From the NCBI GenBank assembly GCA_021770095.1, contig JAETRQ010000002.1, positions 62,001 to 126,000 on the forward strand: a stretch of DNA of 64,000 bases, given 5' to 3'. This document shows positions 51,556-63,587 of the stretch, in pieces (position 1 is the stretch's first letter; each line of letters opens with the position of its first letter). Below the pieces are notes generated by a model. The model worked only from the letters and a program-made list of their open reading frames with translations, was not told the DNA's origin and ran no database searches. Position numbers and translations under genes: made by a program. The stretch comes from Eubacteriaceae bacterium (GTDB lineage: Bacteria > Bacillota > Clostridia > Oscillospirales > Acutalibacteraceae).

Positions 51556-53194
51556 TATTGAAAATATTGCAGTAATTGAAAAAACAACTGTCGATTTTTC
51601 TTCAGGTCTCAATGTTCTGACAGGTGAGACAGGTGCTGGTAAGTCGATTGTTGTGGATTCAATTAATGCAATACTCGGTGAGCGGACTTCAAGAGAATTG
51701 ATACGCTATGGTGCAGACAGTGCATTCGTCAGTGCTTATTTTGAAGATATATCGGATACTGTTCGTAACAAGTTAGCAGAGTTAGGCTTTGATAATGAGG
51801 GGGATAACTCTCTTCTGATTTCAAGGAAAATCACCCTTGCAGGAAAATCGAACTGCCGTATTAATGGTAAAAGTGCAACGGTATCCATGCTCAAGGAAAT
51901 TGGTAATCTTCTTGTAAATATACACGGTCAGCATGACAGTCAGGCACTTCTTAATCCTGACTATCACTATAAGTATATTGATATGATGTCAGATGATAAA
52001 GCGGTATATGAAGATTATAAAAATACTTTTAAAGAACTGATAAATGTAAGACGAAAACTCAAGTCTTTAACAAATTCCGAATTTGATAAAGAAAGAGAAT
52101 TGGAGTTGCTTGAATATCAAATAAAGGAATTGGAAGATGCTGATATTAAAATCGGCGAGCGTGATGCGTTACTGAAAAAACGCGATTTGATTTCGAAAAG
52201 TGAGAATATTACGTCTGCGCTTAATATGGTCTTGTCTGCAATAAACGGGAATGACGATACGGATGGTGTACAGTCATCCATCAATATTTGTAATAATACA
52301 GTGTCCTCATTTGATGAACTCAAAGAAATAAGTCAGATATTGACGAATGTTAACGATGAGTTTGAAGTTGTCAAAGATAAAATTGAAAAATTGTTTGATA
52401 AGATTGAGTTTGATCCGAATGAACTTGAACTTGTTGAAGAACGGCTTGATTTGTTATACAGACTTTCCAATAAATATGGCAGTTCCGAAGAAGAAATGCT
52501 GGAATTTTTGGATAATGCTAAGAGCAGACTGAATTCAATCGTTTATGCGGATAAAGAACTTGAGAAACTGAATTTGCAATATGACGAACTGTTTGATAAA
52601 ACAGTTTCTAAGGCGGACAAACTTTCACGCAGCAGAAAAAAGATTGCTGCCGAGTTTGAAAAACAAGTAAAAAGTGAACTGGAATTTCTCGATATGCCAA
52701 AACTTGAATTTGTTGTTGATTTCAATAAGGGCAATTTATCATCAAATGGTTATGATAAAATTGAGTTCCTTATTTCAACAAATCCGGGTGAACCGCCAAA
52801 ACCGCTTTCAAAAATCGCATCAGGCGGCGAACTTTCAAGAATTATGCTTGCATTTAAAAATATTTTGTCGCATAATGATAGCATTGGTACTTTGATTTTT
52901 GATGAAATTGATACAGGTGTCAGCGGTCGTGCCAGTCATAAAATCGGACTTAAACTTAAATCCGTTTCTAAAAATACACAGGTTATTTGTGTGACGCATT
53001 CTGCTCAGATTGCATCAAATGCTGATGAACATTTCCTGATAAATAAAGAAGTTAAGGATGCCAAAACATACACAAGCGTAACTCAACTTGATTTTGAGTC
53101 AAGAAAAAGAGAACTGGCAAGAATTATGGGCGGTCTCGAAATTACAGATACTTTGCTTAATTCGGCGGAAGAGTTATTAAAATCATCTCAGTGA
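51539..53194 (+). CDS. recN: DNA repair protein RecN
   Basis: The 551-aa SMC-like ATPase acts in double-strand break repair. Walker A is LTGETGAGKSIVVDS, the middle region is coiled coil (about 155-375), and the C-terminal lobe has the ABC signature IASGGELSRIMLA and Walker B LIFDEIDTGVSGRA. It starts inside the end of argR. Length is normal. Confidence 0.97.
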   Translation: MLKTLDIENIAVIEKTTVDFSSGLNVLTGETGAGKSIVVDSINAILGERTSRELIRYGADSAFVSAYFEDISDTVRNKLAELGFDNEGDNSLLISRKITLAGKSNCRINGKSATVSMLKEIGNLLVNIHGQHDSQALLNPDYHYKYIDMMSDDKAVYEDYKNTFKELINVRRKLKSLTNSEFDKERELELLEYQIKELEDADIKIGERDALLKKRDLISKSENITSALNMVLSAINGNDDTDGVQSSINICNNTVSSFDELKEISQILTNVNDEFEVVKDKIEKLFDKIEFDPNELELVEERLDLLYRLSNKYGSSEEEMLEFLDNAKSRLNSIVYADKELEKLNLQYDELFDKTVSKADKLSRSRKKIAAEFEKQVKSELEFLDMPKLEFVVDFNKGNLSSNGYDKIEFLISTNPGEPPKPLSKIASGGELSRIMLAFKNILSHNDSIGTLIFDEIDTGVSGRASHKIGLKLKSVSKNTQVICVTHSAQIASNADEHFLINKEVKDAKTYTSVTQLDFESRKRELARIMGGLEITDTLLNSAEELLKSSQ

Positions 53195-53239
53195 GGTTAT
53201 TATGGGTATTCATATAGAACAAAAAGTCAAGAACGGTAC

Positions 53240-53268
53240 TTGTATTTGGTTTTATGCTTTTTGATAAT
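53240..53268 (+). promoter_or_regulatory. Promoter of tyrS
   Basis: TTGTAT (53240-53245), a 17-base spacer and GATAAT (53263-53268), 24 bases before the tyrS ATG. No T-box lies in this gap. Confidence 0.55.
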
Positions 53269-53291
53269 ATACATATTATTGGAGGATTATA

Positions 53292-54512
53292 ATGGGAGTT
53301 TATGAAGAATTAAAAGAGCGAGGATTAATTGCTCAGGTAACAGATGAAGAACAGATAAGAGATTTGGTCAATTCAGGAAAAGCCGTTTTTTATATCGGAT
53401 TTGATCCGACTGCTGACAGTCTGCATGTAGGTCATTTTATGGCGCTCTGCCTTATGAAAAGATTGCAGATGGCAGGCAATAAGCCAATTGCACTTATCGG
53501 CGGCGGAACAGGTATGATAGGTGACCCAAGCGGTAAGTCTGATATGAGAAAAATGCTTACCCCTGAAACAATTCAGCATAATTGCGATTGTTTTAAAAAG
53601 CAGATGTCAAAATTTATTGATTTTGGTGAGGATAAGGCGATAATGGTCAACAATGCCGATTGGCTTCTTGATTTAAATTATGTTAATCTTCTCCGTGAAG
53701 TGGGCGCTTGTTTCAGTGTAAACAGAATGCTTACTTTTGAATGTTATAAGCAGAGAATGGAGAGAGGTCTCTCTTTCCTTGAATTCAACTATATGATTAT
53801 GCAGAGTTATGATTTTTACACTTTGTATAAGAAATACGGCTGCAATCTTCAATTCGGCGGTGATGACCAGTGGTCAAATATGATTGGCGGTATGGAACTT
53901 ATCAGAAGGAAACTTTCAGGTGATGCCAATGCCATGACAATTACACTTCTTACAAATTCGGAAGGCAAGAAGATGGGTAAAACGGAAAAAGGTGCTGTTT
54001 GGCTTGATGCTGAAAAAACTTCACCATATGAGTTTTATCAATATTGGAGAAATGTCGGTGACGATGATGTAATCAAATGCATGAAATTGCTTACATTCAT
54101 TCCTATGGATAAAATTAATGAGTATGAAAAGTTTGAAGGTGCTGCCCTGAATCAGGTGAAAGAAGTTCTTGCTTTTGAACTGACCAAGATGATTCACGGT
54201 GAGGATGAGGCTGTTAAAGCACAGGATGCTGCAAGAGCACTTTTTGCAGGCGGTGCCGATAATTCCAATATGCCGACAACAGAACTTACAGATGATGATT
54301 TTACCGACGGTGAAATTACTGTTCTGGATATGATGCTCAAAGCAGGAATGATTAAGTCAAAAGGTGAAGGCAGAAGACTTATCGACCAAGGCGGCGTCAG
54401 TGTGAATGATGAAAAAATCAGCGGTGCATTGACAACTTTGAAATCAAGCGATTTTGATAACGATGTTATTGTGAAAAAAGGCAAAAAAGTATTTCACAAG
54501 TTCATAAAATAA
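53292..54512 (+). CDS. tyrS: Tyrosyl-tRNA synthetase
   Basis: The 406-aa class I synthetase shows [13 protein letters not shown] (HIGH motif as HVGH), [12 protein letters not shown] and KMGKTEKG (KMSKS variant), then a C-terminal S4 domain. GGAGG at 53281-53285 precedes the ATG. It is monocistronic, with its own candidate promoter and terminator. Confidence 0.97.
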   Translation: MGVYEELKERGLIAQVTDEEQIRDLVNSGKAVFYIGFDPTADSLHVGHFMALCLMKRLQMAGNKPIALIGGGTGMIGDPSGKSDMRKMLTPETIQHNCDCFKKQMSKFIDFGEDKAIMVNNADWLLDLNYVNLLREVGACFSVNRMLTFECYKQRMERGLSFLEFNYMIMQSYDFYTLYKKYGCNLQFGGDDQWSNMIGGMELIRRKLSGDANAMTITLLTNSEGKKMGKTEKGAVWLDAEKTSPYEFYQYWRNVGDDDVIKCMKLLTFIPMDKINEYEKFEGAALNQVKEVLAFELTKMIHGEDEAVKAQDAARALFAGGADNSNMPTTELTDDDFTDGEITVLDMMLKAGMIKSKGEGRRLIDQGGVSVNDEKISGALTTLKSSDFDNDVIVKKGKKVFHKFIK

Positions 54513-54523
54513 ATGTAATGAAG

Positions 54524-54558
54524 ACAGAGAGTTCAGGTATATTGAATTCTCTGTTTTA
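54524..54558 (+). terminator. Intrinsic terminator of tyrS
   Basis: ACAGAGAGTTCA (54524-54535) pairs with TGAATTCTCTGT (54543-54554), 12 bp including one G-U, followed by TTTA. Confidence 0.75.
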
Positions 54559-54580
54559 TCATTTTTAGAATAATATATTA

Positions 54581-57427
<2,847 letters not shown>

Positions 57428-57437
57428 GGGTGATAGT

Positions 57438-58874
57438 ATGAATAGTAAAGCAAAAAAATATTTTGATGATTTAAAAGAAAAAAAAGTTGCTTTTGTCGGC
57501 ATGGGTGTTGCAAATGTACCTTGTGCGGAGTTTTTAGCAAAAATGGGCATAGAAGTTTATGCTTGTGATAAAAGAGATAAAGAATACATTGGTACAGATA
57601 TTTGCACAAAACTTGAGAAACTTGGAGTGAAGTTTTCACTTGGTGACAATTATCTTGATATTCTGAAGAATGTTGATGTCGTTTTCCGTTCTCACGGTAT
57701 CTTGCCTTTTCAGAATAAGTGGATAGGTGAGTGTATTGAAAGAGGGCAGAAAGTTACAACAGAAATGGAAGTGTTTTTCAATCTCTGTCCTGCTAAAATT
57801 ATTGCCGTAACAGGTTCAAACGGCAAGACAACCACAACAACATTGATTTCAAAAATGCTGAAAGAACAGGGGTATAATGTTTATCTCGGCGGTAATATCG
57901 GAAAGGCGCTTATGCCTGAACTTGAGACGATTACCGAAAAAGATATTGCAGTTGTTGAATTATCTTCCTTCCAGCTTCTGACAATGGGTAATCTTGTTAA
58001 TTCTCCTGATATTGCTGTTGTTACAAATATTGAATGTACGCATCAGGATCATCATATCAGCCTTGATGAATATGTAGATGCAAAAAGAAATATTTTAATT
58101 TATCAAAATGAAAACTGCAAAACAATACTCAATGCGGATTGTGATTATTCCATTGGTAACAGAGTGTATCACGATATGAGATTTGACGTCAGAGGCAAAC
58201 TGAGCGAGTTTTCAATCAAGCATCCTGTTTCAAATGGTGCTTATATGAAAGATAACGGTGATATAGTTTACAATAACAATGGCACAGAAACTTATGTTAT
58301 GTCAAAAGATGATATTATTATTCCCGGCAGTCATAATATTGAAAATTACTGTACTGCAATTTCAGCCGTTTGGGGACTTGTTGATACAGAGAAAATGATA
58401 AAAGTTGCAAAGTCATTCAGCGGGGTAGAGCACAGAATAGAATTTGTCAGAGAATATAACGGTGTCAGATATTATAACGATTCCATTGCAACATCACCGT
58501 CTCGAGTAATCAGCGGACTCAGAGCATTCGGCAGAAAAATTATAGTAATTATGGGCGGATCTGACAAAGGCAATGATATGAGCGAGATGGTTGATGACAT
58601 ATTAAAATACGTTAAAATCCTCATTCTAAACGGAGCAACTGCTGATAAAATTTATAACACAATTATATCCCATGAAAACTATGATTGTTCAAAAATTGAA
58701 ATTGTAAAAACAGATATACTTGAAAATGCTGTTCAAATAGCAAAGGATAAAGCTGCAGGCGGAGATATAGTTACACTTTGTCCTGCCTGTCCTGCCTTTG
58801 ATCAGTTCAAAACCTTTGAATACAGAGGAAGAAGATTTAAAGAATTAGTTAAGGATTTCGGTAAAGATGAATAA
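57438..58874 (+). CDS. murD: UDP-N-acetylmuramoylalanine-D-glutamate ligase
   Basis: The 478-aa Mur ligase adds D-glutamate to the peptidoglycan precursor. VAFVGMGVANVPCAEFLA is the N-terminal Rossmann region, ITGSNGKTTTTTLI the ATP loop, and VEHRIEFV and YNDSIATSPSRV are conserved Mur ligase blocks. AAGGGTGAT serves the ATG at 57438. It stands apart from any mur/fts cluster. The next gene starts eight bases before its stop. Confidence 0.95.
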   Translation: MNSKAKKYFDDLKEKKVAFVGMGVANVPCAEFLAKMGIEVYACDKRDKEYIGTDICTKLEKLGVKFSLGDNYLDILKNVDVVFRSHGILPFQNKWIGECIERGQKVTTEMEVFFNLCPAKIIAVTGSNGKTTTTTLISKMLKEQGYNVYLGGNIGKALMPELETITEKDIAVVELSSFQLLTMGNLVNSPDIAVVTNIECTHQDHHISLDEYVDAKRNILIYQNENCKTILNADCDYSIGNRVYHDMRFDVRGKLSEFSIKHPVSNGAYMKDNGDIVYNNNGTETYVMSKDDIIIPGSHNIENYCTAISAVWGLVDTEKMIKVAKSFSGVEHRIEFVREYNGVRYYNDSIATSPSRVISGLRAFGRKIIVIMGGSDKGNDMSEMVDDILKYVKILILNGATADKIYNTIISHENYDCSKIEIVKTDILENAVQIAKDKAAGGDIVTLCPACPAFDQFKTFEYRGRRFKELVKDFGKDE

Positions 58875-59880
58875 CATTTTAGATTTATTAAAGGAATTGA
58901 CTTCAGCAATGGCTGTTTCAGGTGCTGAAGATAATATTGTTGAAGTATTAAAAAACAAGTTGAGCCAATACGGCGATGTGACTGTTGATGCAATGAAAAA
59001 TGTCTCCTGTACATTTGGTCAAGGGTATCATTTTTTGCTTGATGCACATATTGATGAAATCGGTTTTATTGTAACTGATATTACAGATGACGGTTTTATT
59101 AAATTTGATAAAATTGGCGGATTTAATGTGAATATGCTCCCTGCAAGTGAAGTTTCTGTTTGGGGAATCAAGGAAATTAAAGGTATTGTTTCCACTTTAC
59201 CGCCGCATTTGCAGACTGAGGATAATCAATCTGTAAAAATAACAGATTTATCTATTGATACAGGACTGGATAAAGTAAGTCTTGAGAAAGTTGTTTCTTT
59301 AGGGGACAGAATAACACTGAAAAGGAATTTCACGCCGCTTTTAAACAACCGTGTTTCGTCTTCCTGCCTTGATGACAGGTCCGGTGTTGCTGCCATATTA
59401 ATGGCACTTGATGAACTTGAAACTTTACCCTGTAAGATTACTGTTCTTTTTTCTGCTCAGGAGGAAGCAGGAACCCGTGGTGCTAAATCAGGGGCATTTA
59501 ACAGTAATGCTGATGAAGCAATCGTTGTGGATGTTTCTTTTGCAATGTCTCCGTCCTGTGACAAAGCGGAATGCGGTGAACTGTCAAAAGGTCCTATGAT
59601 TGGCTTTTCACCCATACTTGACAAAGAAATATCATCAAAACTTGTATCTGTAAGTGAAAAATATCATATACCTTATCAAAAAGAAATTATGTCCGGCAGA
59701 ACAGGTACGAATGCCGATGTTATATCTGTCAGCCAAAATGGTATTAAGTCAGCTCTTATCTCCATTCCTGAAAGATATATGCATCAGTCGGTTGAAGTTG
59801 TTGATACTGCTGATGTTGAAAATGTAAGCAAATTGATTTGTGCATACATCAGAGAAAGGATAGGTGAGCCCAATGCTTAA
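58867..59880 (+). CDS. M42-family metallopeptidase (first of two)
   Basis: The 337-aa glutamyl-aminopeptidase-type enzyme shows the di-metal ligands: DAHIDEIGF (His/Asp), LDDRSGVAA (bridging Asp), SAQEEAGTRGA (Glu pair), VVDVSFA (Asp) and ERYMHQSVE (His). Such enzymes form large self-compartmentalised assemblies that trim peptides. It overlaps murD upstream and its own paralogue downstream by eight bases. Confidence 0.92.
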   Translation: MNNILDLLKELTSAMAVSGAEDNIVEVLKNKLSQYGDVTVDAMKNVSCTFGQGYHFLLDAHIDEIGFIVTDITDDGFIKFDKIGGFNVNMLPASEVSVWGIKEIKGIVSTLPPHLQTEDNQSVKITDLSIDTGLDKVSLEKVVSLGDRITLKRNFTPLLNNRVSSSCLDDRSGVAAILMALDELETLPCKITVLFSAQEEAGTRGAKSGAFNSNADEAIVVDVSFAMSPSCDKAECGELSKGPMIGFSPILDKEISSKLVSVSEKYHIPYQKEIMSGRTGTNADVISVSQNGIKSALISIPERYMHQSVEVVDTADVENVSKLICAYIRERIGEPNA

Positions 59881-60874
59881 AGAACTTTGTCTGCTTAATG
59901 CAACATCAGGTGATGAACATAAAGTCCGTGAATTTGTTATATCGCAGATAGACGGATATTGTGATTATAAAGTTGATAATCTCGGTTCTGTTATTGCTTT
60001 TAAAAAAGGGAAAAACAAACCACTTAAGAAAGTTATGTTTTCTGCCCATATGGATGAAGTTGGATTTATAATTACAGATATTGATGATAAAGGTTATCTA
60101 TCATTTGATTGTGTAGGCGGTATAAATCCAAATGTTGTTGCAGGGAGAACCATTCATATTAACGGGATTAAAGGTGTTGTAGGATTAAAGCCGATTCACT
60201 TGCTTTCAGATGATGAGAAGAATGCTTCTTTATCTTTCAAAAAACTCAGAATTGATATTGGTGCTGGGAATAAAGAAGAAGCACTCGAACATGTTAAGTT
60301 AGGTGATTTTGCTTATTTTGAAAGCGATTATTATGAGTTCGGAAATGATTTAATTAAATCAAAAGCACTTGATGACCGTATCGGTTGCATGCTTATGATT
60401 GAACTCATTAAGTCGGATTTGGAGTATGACACATACTTTTGTTTCAATGTCCAAGAGGAAGTTGGTTTGCGTGGTGCGCTTTGCACTTCATATGCTGTTC
60501 AGAGTGATATTTCAATTGTGCTTGAGAGTACAACAGCAGCCGACTTAGATGGAGTAAACGGTGCTCAGAAAGTTTGCTCATTAGGTGATGGTCCTGTTGT
60601 TTCTTTCATGGACGGACGGACTATTTATGATAAAACGTTATATTCCCTGGCAATGCATACAGCAAAGAATCATACTATAAATGTTCAAACCAAAACAGCC
60701 ATTGCAGGCGGTAATGATGCAGGTGCAATACAAACAAGCGGAAAAGGCAGCAAAGTTCTTGCTGTATCACTGCCGTGCCGATATATTCATTCAGGTGCAA
60801 GTGTTGTTAATAAAAAAGATATTGAAGAAACCAGAAAATTAATTAAAGAATTAATGAAAGTAATTTATGATTGA
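59873..60874 (+). CDS. M42-family metallopeptidase (second of two)
   Basis: The 333-aa paralogue shows SAHMDEVGF, ALDDRIG, NVQEEVGLRGA and CRYIHSG, a full metal-ligand set. The fourth ligand position reads VLESTTA, so Glu replaces the Asp of the first copy. AGGTGAG precedes the ATG at 59873. The two copies are clearly divergent, suggesting different peptide preference or a hetero-oligomer. Confidence 0.92.
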   Translation: MLKELCLLNATSGDEHKVREFVISQIDGYCDYKVDNLGSVIAFKKGKNKPLKKVMFSAHMDEVGFIITDIDDKGYLSFDCVGGINPNVVAGRTIHINGIKGVVGLKPIHLLSDDEKNASLSFKKLRIDIGAGNKEEALEHVKLGDFAYFESDYYEFGNDLIKSKALDDRIGCMLMIELIKSDLEYDTYFCFNVQEEVGLRGALCTSYAVQSDISIVLESTTAADLDGVNGAQKVCSLGDGPVVSFMDGRTIYDKTLYSLAMHTAKNHTINVQTKTAIAGGNDAGAIQTSGKGSKVLAVSLPCRYIHSGASVVNKKDIEETRKLIKELMKVIYD

Positions 60875-61589
60875 AAAAGTTGAAAATCTAAGTGATTTGG
60901 ATTTATTTGTCCGCGCTGATTTGTTTTATATCAGAATAATGTCAATTGCATCAGCATATGAATTTGGTTATGATTTTGCAACTTTTTACAGACAAGTTGA
61001 CAGTTCAGGCAAAATAACGTCTATCATTTCAAAACTGGATAACGATTTTACGCTTTGTAAAAATGAATTTGCTGATAATGAAGAACTTGCTGAATTTTTT
61101 TCTGTTATCGGATTCAGTTCAGTACTGAGTGATGAAACTTTTGATTTTCATAATAATTTTGATGAAGGAATTATTATGTCAACCTGTAAAAAAGTTGAAT
61201 TTATTATGCCTTATGTTGAAATTGACAGATTTCCAAAACTGATGAAACTGTTTAATTTCATAGATTATGATAATGCTGATTTTGAAAGCTGGTATGTTGA
61301 TATAAGTCACAGAATAAGGCATAATTGTGCAAAGGCATATTCGCTCAATATGAATGATGAGATAATATCAAGCGGTATTTTTTCTTCAATTTATAATAAT
61401 GACGCAATTCTTTCTTCTGTTCAGACATTATATGAATGCAGACGAATGGGATATGCCTCCTGTCTTATATCGGAAATGATGAGTGATATAAAAGGGAAAA
61501 TCTATCTTATGCGTGAAAAGAATTTGAATGAGAATTTTTATTTGAATCTGGGATTTAAAAATACAGGAAAGTGGAGAATACATAAATGA
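60867..61589 (+). CDS. GNAT-family N-acetyltransferase
   Basis: The 240-aa protein has a unique N-terminal half and a GNAT core at the C-terminus: SGIFSSIYNND, LSSVQTLYECRRMGYASCLI (acetyl-CoA loop) and NFYLNLGFKNTGKW. The substrate is unknown. It overlaps both neighbours by eight and four bases. Confidence 0.85.
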   Translation: MIEKVENLSDLDLFVRADLFYIRIMSIASAYEFGYDFATFYRQVDSSGKITSIISKLDNDFTLCKNEFADNEELAEFFSVIGFSSVLSDETFDFHNNFDEGIIMSTCKKVEFIMPYVEIDRFPKLMKLFNFIDYDNADFESWYVDISHRIRHNCAKAYSLNMNDEIISSGIFSSIYNNDAILSSVQTLYECRRMGYASCLISEMMSDIKGKIYLMREKNLNENFYLNLGFKNTGKWRIHK

Positions 61590-62848
61590 TTCCTTTTTTT
61601 GAAATAAATAAAAGAATTGAAAAAGCCTCTGATAAAGCACTTGAACTTTGTAAAGAGCAATTTAAAGATATTGAAGAAATCACAGAATATAATCAGTTGA
61701 AAGTACAAAACGCTTTTATTGAATATGGTATTTCGGAAAGTCATTTTGTTTCAAGTACTGGCTATGGCTATGGTGACCGAGGTCGGGAAACACTTGATAA
61801 AGTCTGGGCAAAAGTTTTTGACTGTGAGGATGCACTGGTTCGTCATAATTTTACCTGCGGTACACACACACTTGCAACTGCACTGTTTGGTGTTCTGCGT
61901 CCGGGAGATAAAATGCTCTGTGTTACCGGTACTCCATATGATACAATCCACAATGTTATCGGAATATCAGGTGAGAATATGGGTTCACTCAAAGATTTCG
62001 GTATTGAATATGATGAAGTACCATTAAAGGATGACAGACTTGATTTTGATGGTATAGAAAAAGCAATTGATGATTCCGTAACAATGGTCTATATTCAGCG
62101 CAGCAGAGGATATGAATTAAGACCAAGTCTGTCAGTTGATGAAATCGGACAAGTCTGCAAAACAGTAAAAAAGATAAATCCGAATATAATTGTAATGGTA
62201 GATAACTGTTATGGCGAATTTGTTGAAAAAAAAGAGCCGACACAGGTCGGTGCAGATTTGATTGCAGGCTCGTTGATAAAGAACGCAGGCGGCGGTATTG
62301 CAACGACAGGCGGTTATATTGCCGGCAGAAAAGACTTGGTTGACAAATGTGCTTATCGACTTACTACACCCGGTCTCGGGAAAGAAGTCGGTGCAACGCT
62401 CGGTCTGAACAGAGAGTTATATATGGGTCTTTTTTATGCTCCGCATACTGTCGGTGAGGCGCTCAAAAGTGCTGTCTATATATCTGCTTTGTTTGAAAGT
62501 TTCGGTTATGATGTAACACCGAAATATAACGAAACAAGACATGATATTGTTCAGTCGCTCGGACTGGAAAATGCAGAGAGTCTTGTTGCGTTCTGTCAAG
62601 GGATACAAAGCGGAAGCCCGATTGACAGTTACGTTTTGCCTGAGCCATGGGATATGCCGGGGTATGACAGTCAAGTTGTAATGGCAGCCGGTGCTTTTAC
62701 TCTGGGTTCTTCAATTGAATTGTCTGCTGATGCACCAATCAGAGAACCGTATTATGCATGGATACAAGGCGGATTGAATTTTCACAGTGCAAAAATATGT
62801 GCTTTGCTTGCAGCACAGCAAATGGAGGATAAGGGACTGTTAAAATGA
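61586..62848 (+). CDS. Methionine gamma-lyase family PLP protein
   Basis: The 420-aa protein belongs to the PF06838 (aluminium resistance protein/YnbB) family: SSTGYGYGDRGRETLDKVWA, RHNFTCGTHTLATALFG and DNCYGEFVEKKEPTQVGADL. The PLP lysine is in AGSLIKNAGGG. The physiological reaction is not firmly established. The start is an ATGA overlap with the GNAT gene. Confidence 0.92.
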   Translation: MIPFFEINKRIEKASDKALELCKEQFKDIEEITEYNQLKVQNAFIEYGISESHFVSSTGYGYGDRGRETLDKVWAKVFDCEDALVRHNFTCGTHTLATALFGVLRPGDKMLCVTGTPYDTIHNVIGISGENMGSLKDFGIEYDEVPLKDDRLDFDGIEKAIDDSVTMVYIQRSRGYELRPSLSVDEIGQVCKTVKKINPNIIVMVDNCYGEFVEKKEPTQVGADLIAGSLIKNAGGGIATTGGYIAGRKDLVDKCAYRLTTPGLGKEVGATLGLNRELYMGLFYAPHTVGEALKSAVYISALFESFGYDVTPKYNETRHDIVQSLGLENAESLVAFCQGIQSGSPIDSYVLPEPWDMPGYDSQVVMAAGAFTLGSSIELSADAPIREPYYAWIQGGLNFHSAKICALLAAQQMEDKGLLK

Positions 62849-63567
62849 GTGATTATAATTTTAAAGGTATTACTCCTGAAAGTATAGAATTGCTTTGTCA
62901 AAATAGATTTAATGATTCAAAGGCATTTTACGAAGAACATAAGGAAGAATTGAAGCAGGGGATAACTGTTCCGATGCGTCAGATTGCACTTGACTTAAGT
63001 GATTTGATGATTGACATTGATGATATGATGATGACCGACCCTGTAAGATCTGTTTCAAGAATCTATCGTGATACAAGAGGTAATCGAAATAAAATTAAGT
63101 ATAGAGAAAATATGTGGATATTTTTCAGAAGATACAAAAATGAGTTCCCCGGTGCTCCGTTTTACTTTTTTGAATTCTATCCTAACAGTTTTGGCTATGG
63201 GATTGTTTTCTGGCTGTACAGGCAAAGTTATTTTAAAGAAGTTCATAAAATGATTCTGAAACATCCTGACAGATGGCTTGATGCTGTTGAAGCATGTAAG
63301 CAGGCCGGTTTTACTTATGAATGCAGAGATGTTTATAAAAAAGAACTTTATCCCGATGCTCCTGAAGAGCTAAAACCCTATTTACAGGCAAAGAATATGT
63401 CATTCACATATTACAATTCTGATTTAAGCAGAATTAATTCTCCGGCACTGATTGATGAATTGAAACTCAGTTTTGATATAGCAAGACCAATGTATGACTT
63501 TTTTATCGAGGCATATGAGAATATGATGAATGACGGCTTAATAAAGCCTGAAGATTATTACAGATAA
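62845..63567 (+). CDS. DUF2461-family protein
   Basis: The 240-aa protein contains FNDSKAFYEEHKEEL, RIYRDTRGNRNKIKYRENMW and a C-terminal ELKLSFDIARPMYDFF, the layout of DUF2461 (TIGR02453) proteins of unknown function. It begins with an ATGA overlap and sits 20 bases before addB. Confidence 0.85.
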   Translation: MSDYNFKGITPESIELLCQNRFNDSKAFYEEHKEELKQGITVPMRQIALDLSDLMIDIDDMMMTDPVRSVSRIYRDTRGNRNKIKYRENMWIFFRRYKNEFPGAPFYFFEFYPNSFGYGIVFWLYRQSYFKEVHKMILKHPDRWLDAVEACKQAGFTYECRDVYKKELYPDAPEELKPYLQAKNMSFTYYNSDLSRINSPALIDELKLSFDIARPMYDFFIEAYENMMNDGLIKPEDYYR

Positions 63568-63587
63568 GATATTGAGGAAGTGATTTT

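Noticed and set aside
53195-53291. T-box for tyrS
   Set aside because: The gap is under 100 bases and contains no T-box sequence or stem I; only a promoter fits.
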